Shown in pieces: positions 53,231 to 62,818 of a DNA stretch of 64,000 bases. The stretch spans positions 2,294,001 through 2,358,000 of the forward strand of contig NZ_CP011454.1 in the NCBI RefSeq assembly GCF_000695095.2. The letters run 5' to 3'. Below the pieces are notes generated by a model that was not told the origin of the DNA, did not search any database, and saw only the letters and a program-made list of their open reading frames with translations. The translations under genes were made by a program, and so were the position numbers. Source of the stretch: Gemmatimonas phototrophica (lineage in GTDB: Bacteria > Gemmatimonadota > Gemmatimonadetes > Gemmatimonadales > Gemmatimonadaceae). Numbering within the stretch: position 1 is the first letter of the stretch; the number at the start of each line of letters is the position of its first letter.

Positions 53231-54356
53231 CCAGCGCTTCCTTCATCTTGGACCAGAATCCCTTTTCCCGGCGGTCCGGCGCCTGGCCCTGCATGGTGCC
53301 CAACCGCTCGATGAGTTGCTTCTCCTCACCCTCCACGGTCTGGGGGGTCCACAGCTGCACCTTGATATGCAGATCACCGGTGCCGGATGCATTGACCCGC
53401 GGAAGCCCTCGCCCACGCAGGTGAAAGACCGTACCACTTTGGGTACCTGCCGGCACGCGGAGTGACAACTCACCGGTGAGCCCGGGAACCGTGACATCCG
53501 CGCCGAACACCAGTTGCGAGTAGGTGACCAGCGTTTCGCAGAACAGATCTTCGCCGTCCCGGTCAAACCGTTCATCGTCGTCCACCTCGAAGACCACCAG
53601 CACATCGCCACGCGTACCGCCGCGGGGACCAATGTTACCCGCACCACGCAGCGTCATGTACTGACCAGTGGCGACGCCAGGTGGGACCTGGATCTTGAGC
53701 GTCCGTTCGGCCCGCGTCCGCCCCTCGCCACGGCACTTCTTGCAGGGCGATGACACCACCACGCCTTCACCCGCGCAGGTGGGGCATGGTGCCACCGATA
53801 CGAACTGACCGAAAAACGAGCGCTGGGCGCGCCGCACTTCTCCAGCGCCTCCACAGGTTCCGCAACTCTGGGGCTTCGTCCCGGGCTCGGCGCCCGATCC
53901 TTCACATTTGTCGCAGGCTTCCAGCACCTTGAGCACGACGGTTTTTTCCACGCCAGTCGCGACTTCCGTCAGCGTGAGGGGTAACGGCAGCTTGATGTCG
54001 GACCCGCTGCGTGGACCCGATCGACGACCGCCGGCCGCGGCCCCAAACAGATCACCAAAACCGCCGAAATCACGCATGAAGATGTTCAGCGCATCGGACA
54101 GATCCACGTGCTCGTAGGCGGATTGCCCACCACCACCACGCAATCCGGCCTCCCCGTAGCGATCGTAAGCGGCGCGCTTCTGCGGGTCACGAAGCACATC
54201 GTACGCCTCCGTGATCGTTTTGAACTTCTCTTCGGCTTCCTTCGAACCGCCGTTACGGTCGGGGTGCCACTGCATCGCAAGGCGACGATACGCCTTTTTG
54301 ATGTCGTCATCGGACGCGTCGCGCGGTACGCTGAGGACCGCGTAAAAGTCAGCCAT
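53223..54356 (-). CDS. dnaJ: chaperone protein DnaJ
   Basis: A 377-aa type I J-protein. J-domain with HPD in [11 protein letters not shown] (about residue 33), a short Gly-rich segment, and zinc domain with four repeats: [32 protein letters not shown]. The C-terminal substrate domains follow. Stimulates DnaK ATPase. Sits after hrcA with a 133-nt gap; neither grpE nor dnaK is in the window. Confidence 0.97.
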   Translation of the reverse strand: MADFYAVLSVPRDASDDDIKKAYRRLAMQWHPDRNGGSKEAEEKFKTITEAYDVLRDPQKRAAYDRYGEAGLRGGGGQSAYEHVDLSDALNIFMRDFGGFGDLFGAAAGGRRSGPRSGSDIKLPLPLTLTEVATGVEKTVVLKVLEACDKCEGSGAEPGTKPQSCGTCGGAGEVRRAQRSFFGQFVSVAPCPTCAGEGVVVSSPCKKCRGEGRTRAERTLKIQVPPGVATGQYMTLRGAGNIGPRGGTRGDVLVVFEVDDDERFDRDGEDLFCETLVTYSQLVFGADVTVPGLTGELSLRVPAGTQSGTVFHLRGRGLPRVNASGTGDLHIKVQLWTPQTVEGEEKQLIERLGTMQGQAPDRREKGFWSKMKEALGA

Positions 54357-54489
54357 AAGAATCTGATGCGAGTGCTACGAATGCCTGGGAACCCGCGCCC
54401 ATGGTGCAGCAGGGCGCAGGGACGCTGAAGGAAGCTGGAAAGCTAACGCAGCCGGGGCCCTCGGGGGGACCCGGATGCATCGTGGAGCG

Positions 54490-55548
54490 CTAGCAGAGCA
54501 GGTCAGAGACCAGCCGAGACGTGTGTTCCACGAGGGCAATCACCTTGTCGTAGGGCATGCGGGTGGGGCCGATGACCCCGATGACGCCACTCAGGCTCCC
54601 GACCTGGTATTCCGCCGTGACGACCGTGAACGGCTCAAGACGGGGGTCGCCGTGCTCATTGCCAATGGTGATGGAAATCCCCGGGCCGCCGGACCGGGCG
54701 CCCAGCAAAGTCCCCAACTGCTGGCGGGTTTCCGTCAGTTCAATCAGCTGCCGCAACCGCTCGCCACTGGCAAACTCCGGCTTGTCGGCCAGCAACGACG
54801 GCTGTCCGAGCACCACCGTATCGAGGGGGTCGGTCGCCGCCCGTCCAAACACCTGCTCCCCTTCCTGCACAAAGATGTTCAGCAGCTCCGCCGCTTCCGG
54901 CGTGGTGGCAACATCGCGCAGGCGCGATGCCAACGAGGTGCGCACCTGATCGAGCGTCAGCCCGGCCAGCCGCTCGTTCAGGACAATGGTCACCCCAATC
55001 AACGCTTCGTCGGCAATGATCCCGGGCACTTCCACAAAAATCGTACGGACGGCGCCGCCGCTGAGACTGAGCACCATGAGCAGCCGATCGGACGAGACAC
55101 GAACCAGCTCCACCTGCCGCAACGTGGCGCGGTCGAGGCGGGGGCCAAGCGCAACCCCCAGCTCCTGGGTAAGCACCCCCAGCGACTGCGCGGCCCGCCG
55201 CAAAATGGTTTCGATGGCCGAGCCCCCGCCCTGAATGTCGGCCTCCAGGCGACGGCGATCCTCGCCCGAAAGGGGATCGACCCGGATCAGTGAATCGACA
55301 TACGTCCGGTACGCCTTATCGGTAGGGATGCGCCCTGCGGAGGTGTGCGGATGGAAGAGAAATCCCTTTTCTTCGAGATCACTCATGGTGTTTCGAATCG
55401 TGGCGGGCGAGATGCCGAGGCCGAAGCGACGAGACAGCGTGCGCGAGCCGGCGGGTTCCGCCGTTGCGACATAGCTGTGAATCACCGCCTCCAGTACCTG
55501 CCGCTCCCGCTCGGAGAGCTCTCCGCCGTGCACCATGTCGCGTCCCAT
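54490..55548 (-). CDS. hrcA: heat-inducible transcription repressor HrcA
   Basis: A 352-aa protein. N-terminal winged helix (LSERERQVLEAVIHSYVATAEPAGS, ISPATIRNTMSDLEEKGFL, HTSAGRIPTDKAYRTYV) followed by a GAF-like inserted domain. Represses genes carrying CIRCE operators. 10 nt after hemW; hemW-hrcA is a frequent neighbour pair. ATG 55548 or the ATG four codons on are both possible. Confidence 0.96.
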   Translation of the reverse strand: MGRDMVHGGELSERERQVLEAVIHSYVATAEPAGSRTLSRRFGLGISPATIRNTMSDLEEKGFLFHPHTSAGRIPTDKAYRTYVDSLIRVDPLSGEDRRRLEADIQGGGSAIETILRRAAQSLGVLTQELGVALGPRLDRATLRQVELVRVSSDRLLMVLSLSGGAVRTIFVEVPGIIADEALIGVTIVLNERLAGLTLDQVRTSLASRLRDVATTPEAAELLNIFVQEGEQVFGRAATDPLDTVVLGQPSLLADKPEFASGERLRQLIELTETRQQLGTLLGARSGGPGISITIGNEHGDPRLEPFTVVTAEYQVGSLSGVIGVIGPTRMPYDKVIALVEHTSRLVSDLLC

Positions 55549-55558
55549 GAGTGGTAGC

Positions 55559-56740
55559 CTACGAACCGCTGCGAAACGCTGTCAAGTCTGCGGCCAGTGC
55601 ATCAAGCCGCATCCACCCCTGTGCCGTACACACAACCCGGCGTGCATCGGCGTCGCGGTGGACGGTGATCCACCCGGCCCGTTCCCACTCGGCCATGTGC
55701 GCCAGTTCACACTCGCTCACGAAAAGCCCGTCATGGGTCCGCAGTCCAAGATACACTCCCTCGGCGATCCGGTTCTCGTCGGTCAGCACTTCCTCACCGC
55801 CCACCGGATCCTGCAAGTCACGCACGGCGCGATCCCAGGCGGCGTATGCCTCCACGTTCCAGCGCCGCGCTACGCCATCGTAGCCGTGCGCTGACGGCCC
55901 CAGTCCAAGGTACGGAACGCCGCGCCAGTAGGCGCTGTTGTGCCGGGCGCGTCGTCCCGGACGCGCAAAATTTGACACTTCGTAGTGCTCGAACCCCGCC
56001 GCCTGTAACCGCTCATGGGCGGCCAGGAACTCCCGTTCGTACCGCTCCTCGGAGGCTTCGGATTCCTGCCCACGCGCATGCCACCGCCCGAGAGGCGTGT
56101 GCGGTTCCACGGTCAGGCCGTAGAGTGAAACATGATCCGGCTGGAGAGCAATCACCCGCTCAAGATCCACGTTCCACTGACGCGCCAGTCGATCCGGTGT
56201 GGCAAAAATGAGATCGAGGGAGAACGCGTCAATGCCGCCGGCACGCGCGGCAGCGATGGCCCGCTCAGCACCCGCCGCATCGTGTACCCGGTGCATCCAC
56301 GACAACACCAGGTCATCAAAACTCTGCACACCGATACTCAAGCGATTGATGCCAGCCTCGCGCCACGCCTCAACCGCCGAAGGGGTAATGTCTTCGGGAT
56401 TGGCTTCCAGTGTGACTTCGGCGTTATCCGCGAGCATAACGTGTTGACGCAGCGCATCCAGCATCGCCTGCACGCCATCCGGGCCCAGACGCGACGGTGT
56501 CCCACCGCCGAAATACAAGGTGCTCAACGGTCCGGTCACGTCCTGCACCTGGCGGATGCTACACTCGCGATGAATGGCGGCCGCGTATTCCCGCCATGGC
56601 ACCTGTCGCCGGACGGCGATCGAGAAATCGCAATAGCTGCACCGGCGCGCACAAAACGGGACGTGCACATACAAATGTTCGTAGCGGGACGACAACGCCT
56701 GCAACGGTACGCGGAGTGGTTTCCTGGAGTCCGCGTTCAT
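55559..56740 (-). CDS. hemW: HemW-like radical SAM protein
   Basis: A 393-aa protein. YVHVPFCARRCSYCDFSI contains the Cx3Cx2C iron-sulfur motif with a third Cys partner, LYFGGGTPSRL the SAM segment and GVQSFDDLVLSWMHRVHD a family stretch. Long called oxygen-independent coproporphyrinogen III oxidase, HemW is now viewed as a heme chaperone; true HemN is longer and its N-terminal extra residues are absent here. ATGA overlap with dprA. Confidence 0.93.
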   Translation of the reverse strand: MNADSRKPLRVPLQALSSRYEHLYVHVPFCARRCSYCDFSIAVRRQVPWREYAAAIHRECSIRQVQDVTGPLSTLYFGGGTPSRLGPDGVQAMLDALRQHVMLADNAEVTLEANPEDITPSAVEAWREAGINRLSIGVQSFDDLVLSWMHRVHDAAGAERAIAAARAGGIDAFSLDLIFATPDRLARQWNVDLERVIALQPDHVSLYGLTVEPHTPLGRWHARGQESEASEERYEREFLAAHERLQAAGFEHYEVSNFARPGRRARHNSAYWRGVPYLGLGPSAHGYDGVARRWNVEAYAAWDRAVRDLQDPVGGEEVLTDENRIAEGVYLGLRTHDGLFVSECELAHMAEWERAGWITVHRDADARRVVCTAQGWMRLDALAADLTAFRSGS

Positions 56741-57642
56741 CCGAGTCCAACAGCGGGGCGCGGCTGTCCGGCCGCATCGAAGGTCACCAGCCCATCAATT
56801 TCGAGTAACGCCAGAATGGACGAGATCTGACGAGGCGACAATGCGGTGTGGCGTGCCATGGCGTTCACGTCGGTGACGCCATGCTGCAAGGCGTCCCAGC
56901 ACAGGGCCGCATCCCCTTCCAGGCAAATGCCAACCGACGGAGACGCGGACATGCGCAAGAGAGCGAGCACATCGTCTGGCTGACACACCGGTTCTGCATG
57001 GTGGAGCTTGAGGAGCGCGTTGCTCCCCCGTCCGTTTGGCGAGTCGATGGGGTGCGGCACTACCGCCAGCGTACGGCCAAGCTCTTGCGCGTAGCGCGCC
57101 GTATTCAAGGCACCACTGCTCTCGGGCGCCTCTACCACCACGGTGATGTCGGCTAATGCGGCAATCAGCCGGTTTCGCAGCGGGAACGAGCCCCCGTGCC
57201 CGGTGTCCCCCGGGCCCAGTTCACTCATCACGAGACCATCGCGGGCAATGCGTTCCTGCAGGGTGCGATGAGCACGCGGGTAGTACTGATCGATACCGGT
57301 GCCGAGGACAGCAACCGTCCGCCCGTGGGCATCGAGGGCGGCCTCATGCGCCGCCGCATCAATCCCGCGGGCCAGTCCGCTCACCACGCAGACGCCGGCG
57401 CGGGCGCACGCGGTGCTGATTGCCTTCGCCACCCGCAAGCCGTAGCCAGTGGCAAGCCGCGTACCGACAATGGCCACCGCCGGTGGCTCCCCGATGGCCA
57501 TGGTACCGCGTACCCATAACTGGCGTGGTGCCTGCGCGAGGTCACGTAATCGCGCGGGATACCCCTGGTCGTCGGGCGTGAGGCAGCGCGCGTCGCTGGA
57601 ACCGGCGCCCGCGTGGTCGTAATCAGGGGAGAAGCTGGGCAT
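56737..57642 (-). CDS. dprA: DNA-processing protein DprA
   Basis: A 301-aa protein. Rossmann-fold core with AIVGTRLATGYG, CVVSGLARGIDAAAHEAAL, AVLGTGIDQYYPRAH and FPLRNRLIAALADITVVVEA. C-terminal winged-helix region (about 240-295). Loads RecA on incoming single strands in natural transformation. Overlaps the obg 3' end by 20 nt, so its start is tight to the upstream gene. Confidence 0.95.
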   Translation of the reverse strand: MPSFSPDYDHAGAGSSDARCLTPDDQGYPARLRDLAQAPRQLWVRGTMAIGEPPAVAIVGTRLATGYGLRVAKAISTACARAGVCVVSGLARGIDAAAHEAALDAHGRTVAVLGTGIDQYYPRAHRTLQERIARDGLVMSELGPGDTGHGGSFPLRNRLIAALADITVVVEAPESSGALNTARYAQELGRTLAVVPHPIDSPNGRGSNALLKLHHAEPVCQPDDVLALLRMSASPSVGICLEGDAALCWDALQHGVTDVNAMARHTALSPRQISSILALLEIDGLVTFDAAGQPRPAVGLG

Positions 57643-58645
57643 CCTGCTCCGGCTTCAGCGCTTCGGCACGCATGGCCAGAATCTGGCGCCACCAGCCGTC
57701 CAGCATGGTATCGAGCCCCATGCGTCCCGCACCGCTGATGGCATACATCGCGAAGGCACCCTTGGCGTCGATTTCCGGGATATAGTGCTCGCCCAGCAAG
57801 TCGAGCTTGGAGAACACCACGCAGAACGGCTTCTTCGCCAGTTCGTCAGAGTACGCGGCAATTTCGTGGCGCAGCTGATCGAATTCCGCTTGCCAGTCGA
57901 GGGCATCAATGGGGATGAGGAACGCAAGCAGGCGGGTGCGTTCAATGTGCCGCAGGAACTGCAACCCGAGCCCCTTTCCTTCGTGGGCGCCTTCAATGAT
58001 GCCGGGAATATCGGCGACCACGAACGAGCGGTGGTCGCTGAGCGGCACCACGCCGAGGTTTGGTGACAGGGTGGTGAACGGATAGTCGCCGATCTTCGGG
58101 CGCGCGGCGGAAATCACCGACAGCAAGGTGCTCTTCCCCGCGTTTGGCTGGCCGACGAGTCCGACATCGGCAATGAGCTTGAGTTCAAACTCCAGCTTGC
58201 GAACCTGCCCGTCTTCCCCGGGCTGCCATTCGCGAGGCGCCTGGTGGGTGGCGGTCACGAAGAACGCATTGCCTTTGCCACCACGACCGCCCTTGGCGAC
58301 GGTGAGCAGATCGCCGTGCTCCATGACTTCGCCAACCAGTTCACCGGAATCGGCGTCACGGATGATCGTGCCCGGAGGCACAGGCATGACGATGTCTTCG
58401 CCGGAACGACCGGTCCGGTTCGAGCCTTCTCCGTGCTGTCCGCGCTCCGCCTTCCACGCATCCCGATAGGTGTAATCGAGCAACGTGGTGAGGTTGCGGT
58501 CGGCTTGCACGATAACGTCGCCGCCGCGCCCACCGTCGCCACCATCCGGCCCGCCCATGGCCACATACTTTTCGCGGCGGAACGAGGTCTGGCCGGAGCC
58601 ACCGGTGCCGGCTTCTACTTTTACGAGTACGCGATCGACGAACAT
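57623..58645 (-). CDS. obg: GTPase Obg
   Basis: A 340-aa protein. Glycine-rich Obg domain (about 1-158; DGGDGGRGGDVIVQAD, GRGGKGNAFF), then G domain with GQPNAGKSTLLSVIS, DIPGIIEGAHEGKGLGLQFL and SKLDLL. Essential ribosome-assembly GTPase. The ATG at 58645 (MFVDRVLVKVEAGTGG) is the family start. No C-terminal OCT domain; the chain ends soon after the G domain. Confidence 0.97.
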   Translation of the reverse strand: MFVDRVLVKVEAGTGGSGQTSFRREKYVAMGGPDGGDGGRGGDVIVQADRNLTTLLDYTYRDAWKAERGQHGEGSNRTGRSGEDIVMPVPPGTIIRDADSGELVGEVMEHGDLLTVAKGGRGGKGNAFFVTATHQAPREWQPGEDGQVRKLEFELKLIADVGLVGQPNAGKSTLLSVISAARPKIGDYPFTTLSPNLGVVPLSDHRSFVVADIPGIIEGAHEGKGLGLQFLRHIERTRLLAFLIPIDALDWQAEFDQLRHEIAAYSDELAKKPFCVVFSKLDLLGEHYIPEIDAKGAFAMYAISGAGRMGLDTMLDGWWRQILAMRAEALKPEQDAQLLP

Positions 58646-58673
58646 AAGACGCTCTAGACTCTCTTGAAGAAAT

Positions 58674-59360
58674 TCACTTCCCGAGCACGCGCGCCCAGAG
58701 CCCCTGATAGCGACGAACATCATCGGCATCGAGGAGGGGCGCGACGACGTCCAACGCGGCGGTGACCGTCCTTTCCGACGCCCCCGCGTGTAACGCCCCG
58801 TGCAAATGGGAATGCAGCTGACGATCCTGCTTGGCAATGGCACAGGCGGCCACCACACACAACTCCCGCCGGGCCAGATCCAGCGGCGCCCGGGACAACA
58901 CCTTTCCGTACCCTTCTTCCACCATCCAGCGGTCGAGCGCCGGGTGCAGATCGTGAATATTCACACGGAGCCGATCGTAGAACCGTCCGTATACGGTGGC
59001 ACACGTGGCTTCGCCCTTTGCCTGCCGCTCCTGCGGGTCGTCCACTCCGAACGCATCCTGTGCCGGTGCCTTCGACCCACTGATACGGCGCCATTCACGC
59101 GCGGAGTTGAGGGCCCGAGGAAAACCGGCAAAGAGATACGTCTGCAGGATGACCTCTTCCACCCAGACGGTCCGCACTGTGCCAGCGGCATCGGTCAGCG
59201 CGGCGCGCATCTGCGCCTCACTGCCGCCCGCCAGCACCGCAGCGAGATAGACCAACGCAGCCGTCTCCACATCCAACGATGACAGAATAGCGTCAGGCGC
59301 CGTCGGTACTGTCATCGATTCGTCGGCCGTTGGTTCCTGCGAACGCACGTGGTCACTCAT
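58674..59360 (-). CDS. carboxymuconolactone-decarboxylase-like (AhpD fold) protein
   Basis: A 228-aa protein. Two CMD-like helical regions: residues 35-95 (AALVYLAAVLAGGSEAQMR, EVILQTYLFAGFP) and 120-215 (YGRFYDRLRVNIHDLHPALDRW, LDLARRELCVVAACAIAKQ, QLHSHLHGALHAGAS). The AhpD catalytic CxxC is absent (CVVAAC has its cysteines five apart), so peroxidase-type chemistry is unlikely. Function unknown. ATGA overlap with the asparaginase gene. Confidence 0.75.
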   Translation of the reverse strand: MSDHVRSQEPTADESMTVPTAPDAILSSLDVETAALVYLAAVLAGGSEAQMRAALTDAAGTVRTVWVEEVILQTYLFAGFPRALNSAREWRRISGSKAPAQDAFGVDDPQERQAKGEATCATVYGRFYDRLRVNIHDLHPALDRWMVEEGYGKVLSRAPLDLARRELCVVAACAIAKQDRQLHSHLHGALHAGASERTVTAALDVVAPLLDADDVRRYQGLWARVLGK

Positions 59361-60466
59361 GCCGGAAATTCCATCCGATCGCCGACATCGGCACGGCCAA
59401 CCCGCACGACGCCCACCGGCTCGCCCCGCGTATTGCGCACCGCTCGCTGCATGTGTTCTCGCAGGGCGTCAGGCAATGGCGACGGGAGCGCGTCGTAGGC
59501 GGCCAGCAGTGCCAACACCGCGGGATACTGCGCACGGGGGGCGCCGTCCTCCACTTTGAGCGCAAAGCCGATTCCCCGATCGACGATCGCAAACGTGTGC
59601 ACGCCTTCCGCGCCAATTTTGCAAAGCACATTCCCACCGCACGCTTCCATCAGCACGGTGTCGAACCGATCGGTCCCACCGACCAGAAACGGATGCGCCG
59701 TCATGGCGCTCACGACGCGGCGACTGGCGGCATCTCCCTCCGCGGCAGCGCGGACCAGCCGCGCGTACGACAGCGCCATGTTGGCCAGCGGGAGAGAGAA
59801 CACGGAGACGCCACAGCCATCGACTCCAACACCGATGGCGGTCGGATCCACCCCACTCCATTGCGCCACGGCCGACAGGCAGTCCTGCTGTACCGCATGC
59901 ATGGGACGTTCGTACCCTACCGTAGACGCTCCCGTTTGCGCCGCACGCGCCAGCATCGCCGCATGCTTCCCCGAGCAGTTGTTGTGCAGACGGGTGAGAC
60001 GTTGCCCGGTCTCCCGGGCCAGGCGGGCGCCACGACTGGCCAGTGGCTCGTGCGGGCCACAGGCGAGATCGCCTTCCTCGAGGCCAAGCCGTGCGAGCAT
60101 GCGCGTGGCCACCTCCACATGCTCCGGCTCACCGCCGTGCGACGCGCAGGCCAAAGCGAGCTCTTCCACTCCCCACCCGAGGGACTCAAAACCGCCGCTC
60201 CGCAGCAGCGGCATGACCTGAAATGGTTTGGCGCACGAGCGCCACCACACTTGCAGCTCGGGGTCGCGAGCGGCATCCAACAGCACGCCATCGGCGGACA
60301 CGACCGCGGCGTGCACGCGATGCAGCGACTCGACCGTCCCCCCACGTGAGACCACCACGTCGAGGCTGCGCGTCTGGGAAGGCGGGCCGAACCCATTGCC
60401 CACATGGTGCGCAGCGGGCAGGTTGGCACCGCTCGTCGGCTTGGCGAAAGAGTCAGGAATCCACAC
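59357..60466 (-). CDS. L-asparaginase II-type (Rhizobium etli type) hydrolase
   Basis: About 369 aa. RLHNNCSGKHAAML is the family stretch with the catalytic Ser-x-x-Lys; LQVWWRSCAKPFQVMPLL and GVDGCGVSVFSLPLANMALSYARL are also typical. Hydrolyses asparagine to aspartate, and belongs to the beta-lactamase-fold asparaginases, not the classic AnsA/AnsB fold. Start uncertain: GTG 60466, TTG 60472 or a GTG further in; about 35 leading residues are not core. Confidence 0.88.
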   Translation of the reverse strand: MWIPDSFAKPTSGANLPAAHHVGNGFGPPSQTRSLDVVVSRGGTVESLHRVHAAVVSADGVLLDAARDPELQVWWRSCAKPFQVMPLLRSGGFESLGWGVEELALACASHGGEPEHVEVATRMLARLGLEEGDLACGPHEPLASRGARLARETGQRLTRLHNNCSGKHAAMLARAAQTGASTVGYERPMHAVQQDCLSAVAQWSGVDPTAIGVGVDGCGVSVFSLPLANMALSYARLVRAAAEGDAASRRVVSAMTAHPFLVGGTDRFDTVLMEACGGNVLCKIGAEGVHTFAIVDRGIGFALKVEDGAPRAQYPAVLALLAAYDALPSPLPDALREHMQRAVRNTRGEPVGVVRVGRADVGDRMEFPA

Positions 60467-60531
60467 CCGCAAAAGATAACCCGGCCGAGCCAGTCACCGG
60501 CTTCCCGGCGGTCAAAAACCCGGGGCGCGGC

Positions 60532-61476
60532 CTATTTCCGTGCCGCCAGCACCACGCCGGTCAGCACCAGGGCCCCGCCGACGATCGTGCCCCACCCTGG
60601 GACCTCGGCAATTCCTGGCAGCAGGGCCGCCAGGAGGGTCGCGCCAATGGGCTCCCCCAGAGTGGTGAGGTTCACGATAAAGGCTGGCAGGTGGCCCAAC
60701 GCCCAGATCATCCCGGTGTGCCCCAGCAACATGGGACCCAGCGCCAGCCCGGCGAAAATGGCCATTTCACGTGGCGGCTGAGGTGTGAGGGGCTTGCCCG
60801 CGAGCTGCGTGAGCACGAGACAGACGACGAACGCGGCACCGTAGACGAGCGCCACGTAGGGCCATAATCCCAGATGCTGCCGGATACGGCGACCGATCAG
60901 GTAATAGCCTGCGGCGCTTACCCCACCCAACAACGCCAGGGCATTGCCAAACAAGGCTCGGGAGCTGCCGCTACCGCCAGTCCCCAGTAACGCCGGCCCA
61001 ATGGCAGCCACTCCTCCCGGGACATCGGCCACGCCAACCACCAAGGCTCCCACAACCGCCAACACGATGCCCAGCCATTGCCCACGTGACGGCGACTCAT
61101 GGAGCCACAGCACACTCACGATGGCAATGATGACCGGCTGCAGATTTACCAGCGACACGGACGCGGCCACCGTCGTATAGCGGAGCGACGCGTTCCATGA
61201 CCAGAAGTGAATGGCCAGCATGACACCGGCCCCGAGCGCAAACAGATACTCGCGACGATCAAGGCTGCGCCACTCCCGCCACCCGCCACCGACCGCCAGG
61301 GCCGCCGCCACGATGATCATCGAGAAACCGAGCCGCCACGTCGCAATGACGAGAGGATCAGCGGCGGACAGGCGAATCAGCGGAGCGGCGAACGAAATAC
61401 CCACGACCGACACCGCCAGCACCAGCAGGGGCGATGTCCGTGCGCGAGCGGCGGGAACGGCGTCGGGGGATGTCAT
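60532..61476 (-). CDS. EamA/DMT-superfamily transporter
   Basis: A 314-aa protein with about ten hydrophobic helices in two EamA halves. PLVIATWRLGFSMIIVAAAL, LVNLQPVIIAIVSVLWLHE and a C-terminal LTTLGEPIGATLLAALLPG with GWGTIVGGALVLTGVVLAA match the family (metabolite exporters). Substrate unknown. ATG 61476 is used; in-frame GTG and TTG lie just upstream. Divergent from the heptose kinase gene with only 34 nt between. Confidence 0.88.
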   Translation of the reverse strand: MTSPDAVPAARARTSPLLVLAVSVVGISFAAPLIRLSAADPLVIATWRLGFSMIIVAAALAVGGGWREWRSLDRREYLFALGAGVMLAIHFWSWNASLRYTTVAASVSLVNLQPVIIAIVSVLWLHESPSRGQWLGIVLAVVGALVVGVADVPGGVAAIGPALLGTGGSGSSRALFGNALALLGGVSAAGYYLIGRRIRQHLGLWPYVALVYGAAFVVCLVLTQLAGKPLTPQPPREMAIFAGLALGPMLLGHTGMIWALGHLPAFIVNLTTLGEPIGATLLAALLPGIAEVPGWGTIVGGALVLTGVVLAARK

Positions 61477-61498
61477 CACGATCAAGCTACTGATTGTT

Positions 61499-61504
61499 TA
61501 GCTT
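61499..61504 (+). promoter_or_regulatory. -10-like box placed for a leaderless heptose-kinase transcript
   Basis: TAGCTT ends 6 nt before the ATG at 61511. The divergent gap is only 34 nt, too short for a leader with a normal promoter. No -35 is recognisable. Confidence 0.3.
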
Positions 61505-61510
61505 TAGCGC

Positions 61511-62521
61511 ATGACGCCAATCATCACTCGCGCCCGGCTCGAGGCGCTTCTGACGGCCGCACGCGATCAGCATGTGGTCATCGTGGGCGATGCCATGCTC
61601 GACGTGTACCTCCGCGGCGATGTGGACCGTATCTCGCCGGAAGCGCCGGTGCCCGTCGTTCGCGTCCGCGATCGTAAACTGGCACTGGGCGGGGCGGCCA
61701 ACGTGGCGCAGAACGTCGCGGCCCTTGGCGCCGGCTGCGATCTGGTGGCAGTGGTCGGCCATGACGCGGCCGGTTCAACACTGCGGGACCATCTCGATGC
61801 CGGCGGCATGCAATCCCGGTCGCTGGTCACCGTGGCTCGTCCGACAACCACCAAGACGCGCGTCATGGCCAGATCGCAGCAACTGGTTCGGTTTGACGAA
61901 GAAGACGACGCCGATCTTGACGCCACCGATGTGGAACGTGTACTGGCGGCCATCGAACGGACCTTGCCGCAGGCCACTGCCCTCGTCTTCGAGGACTACA
62001 ACAAGGGCGTGCTGGTTCCGGCGGTCATCGAAGGGGCCATCGCGTTGGCACGCAGCCGCTCGTTGCCCATCGTGGTCGATCCGAAATTCCGGAATTTCTT
62101 CGCCTACCGGGGCGCGACCGTCTTCAAACCGAATCGGCGTGAACTGGAGAGTGCCCTCGGCGCGGCGGTGGACCTCGATCACCCCGCGGCGCTGCCGGAA
62201 ACGTTCGCGCGGCTGGGCGTCGAACACCTGCTGCTCACGCTTGGCGAACGCGGGATGGCGTTGGTGTCAGCCGACGGCGTCGTGCATCGGGTCCCAACGA
62301 CAGCACGCGAGGTGTACGATGTGGTCGGTGCGGGCGACACCGTCACCGCCTATCTGGCCACCATGCTGGCTGCCGGGGCGAACACGCTTGAGGCAGCCAT
62401 CGTGGCCAACTACGCCGCAGGGGTGGAAGTCGGCAAACTCGGCGCCGCCACGGTGTCCCCGGACGAAGTACTCGAAGCCTATGATGCGCATCATGCGGAT
62501 GGGGCTTTGTTGTCCGCCTAG
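61511..62521 (+). CDS. rfaE1: D-glycero-beta-D-manno-heptose-7-phosphate kinase
   Basis: A 336-aa PfkB-family sugar kinase equivalent to the N-terminal half of HldE. HVVIVGDAMLDVYLRGDVDRISPEAPVPV and GGAANVAQNVAALGA are the substrate side; LVFEDYNKGVL and VYDVVGAGDTVTA hold the catalytic Asp. It phosphorylates heptose 7-phosphate at C1 for LPS core synthesis. The adenylyltransferase half is absent, so a separate RfaE2 is expected elsewhere. Presence implies an LPS-type outer membrane. Confidence 0.92.
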   Translation: MTPIITRARLEALLTAARDQHVVIVGDAMLDVYLRGDVDRISPEAPVPVVRVRDRKLALGGAANVAQNVAALGAGCDLVAVVGHDAAGSTLRDHLDAGGMQSRSLVTVARPTTTKTRVMARSQQLVRFDEEDDADLDATDVERVLAAIERTLPQATALVFEDYNKGVLVPAVIEGAIALARSRSLPIVVDPKFRNFFAYRGATVFKPNRRELESALGAAVDLDHPAALPETFARLGVEHLLLTLGERGMALVSADGVVHRVPTTAREVYDVVGAGDTVTAYLATMLAAGANTLEAAIVANYAAGVEVGKLGAATVSPDEVLEAYDAHHADGALLSA

Positions 62522-62613
62522 CGACAACGGGGGGCGAAAGGGACTGGCGCCAGTGCGCCCATCGCCCGAAACTACAGTGGTGCAGTGAACGGTCGTGGTC
62601 ACATGACCGGTAC

Positions 62614-62687
62614 GGTCCGGTAGCTTAGTCGGTTAAAGCAGTCGACTCATAATCGATCGATCGTGGGTTCAAGTCCCACCCGGACCA
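62614..62687 (+). tRNA. tRNA with CAT anticodon (probably Ile2, lysidine-modified)
   Basis: 74 nt. Acceptor GGTCCGG/CCGGACC, anticodon stem GTCGA/TCGAT with loop CTCATAA (anticodon CAT), T arm GTGGGTTCAAGTCCCAC. The GCAGTCGACTCATAATCGAT stretch resembles tRNA-Ile(CAT) that TilS converts to read AUA; elongator tRNA-Met is the alternative. The initiator is excluded by the first base pair. No encoded CCA. Confidence 0.88.
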
Positions 62688-62689
62688 TT

Positions 62690-62730
62690 CGCGCCCCGAC
62701 CCCAGCGGTTGGGGCGCGTTTTTTCTCTGT
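62690..62730 (+). terminator. Rho-independent terminator after tRNA-CAT
   Basis: A 12-bp stem with one GU pair (CGCGCCCCGACC / GGTTGGGGCGCG) followed by TTTTTT, 2 nt after the tRNA. Confidence 0.9.
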
Positions 62731-62818
62731 TTTGCGGGCGGGGGCTTCCCACACCCGAGTTGCACCGTTACGTTTTCGATCCGTCAGGTGCTGGTCGCCT
62801 GCGGCGAAACATGGTGTC

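Noticed and set aside
54362-54378. CIRCE-like half-site (minus strand TAGCACTC) just before dnaJ
   Set aside because: The second half GAGTGCTAA is not present 9 nt downstream, so it is not a CIRCE element.
62543-62554. 12-bp palindrome ACTGGCGCCAGT after the heptose kinase gene
   Set aside because: Short, single, GC-rich palindrome with no associated promoter; chance occurrence is likely.
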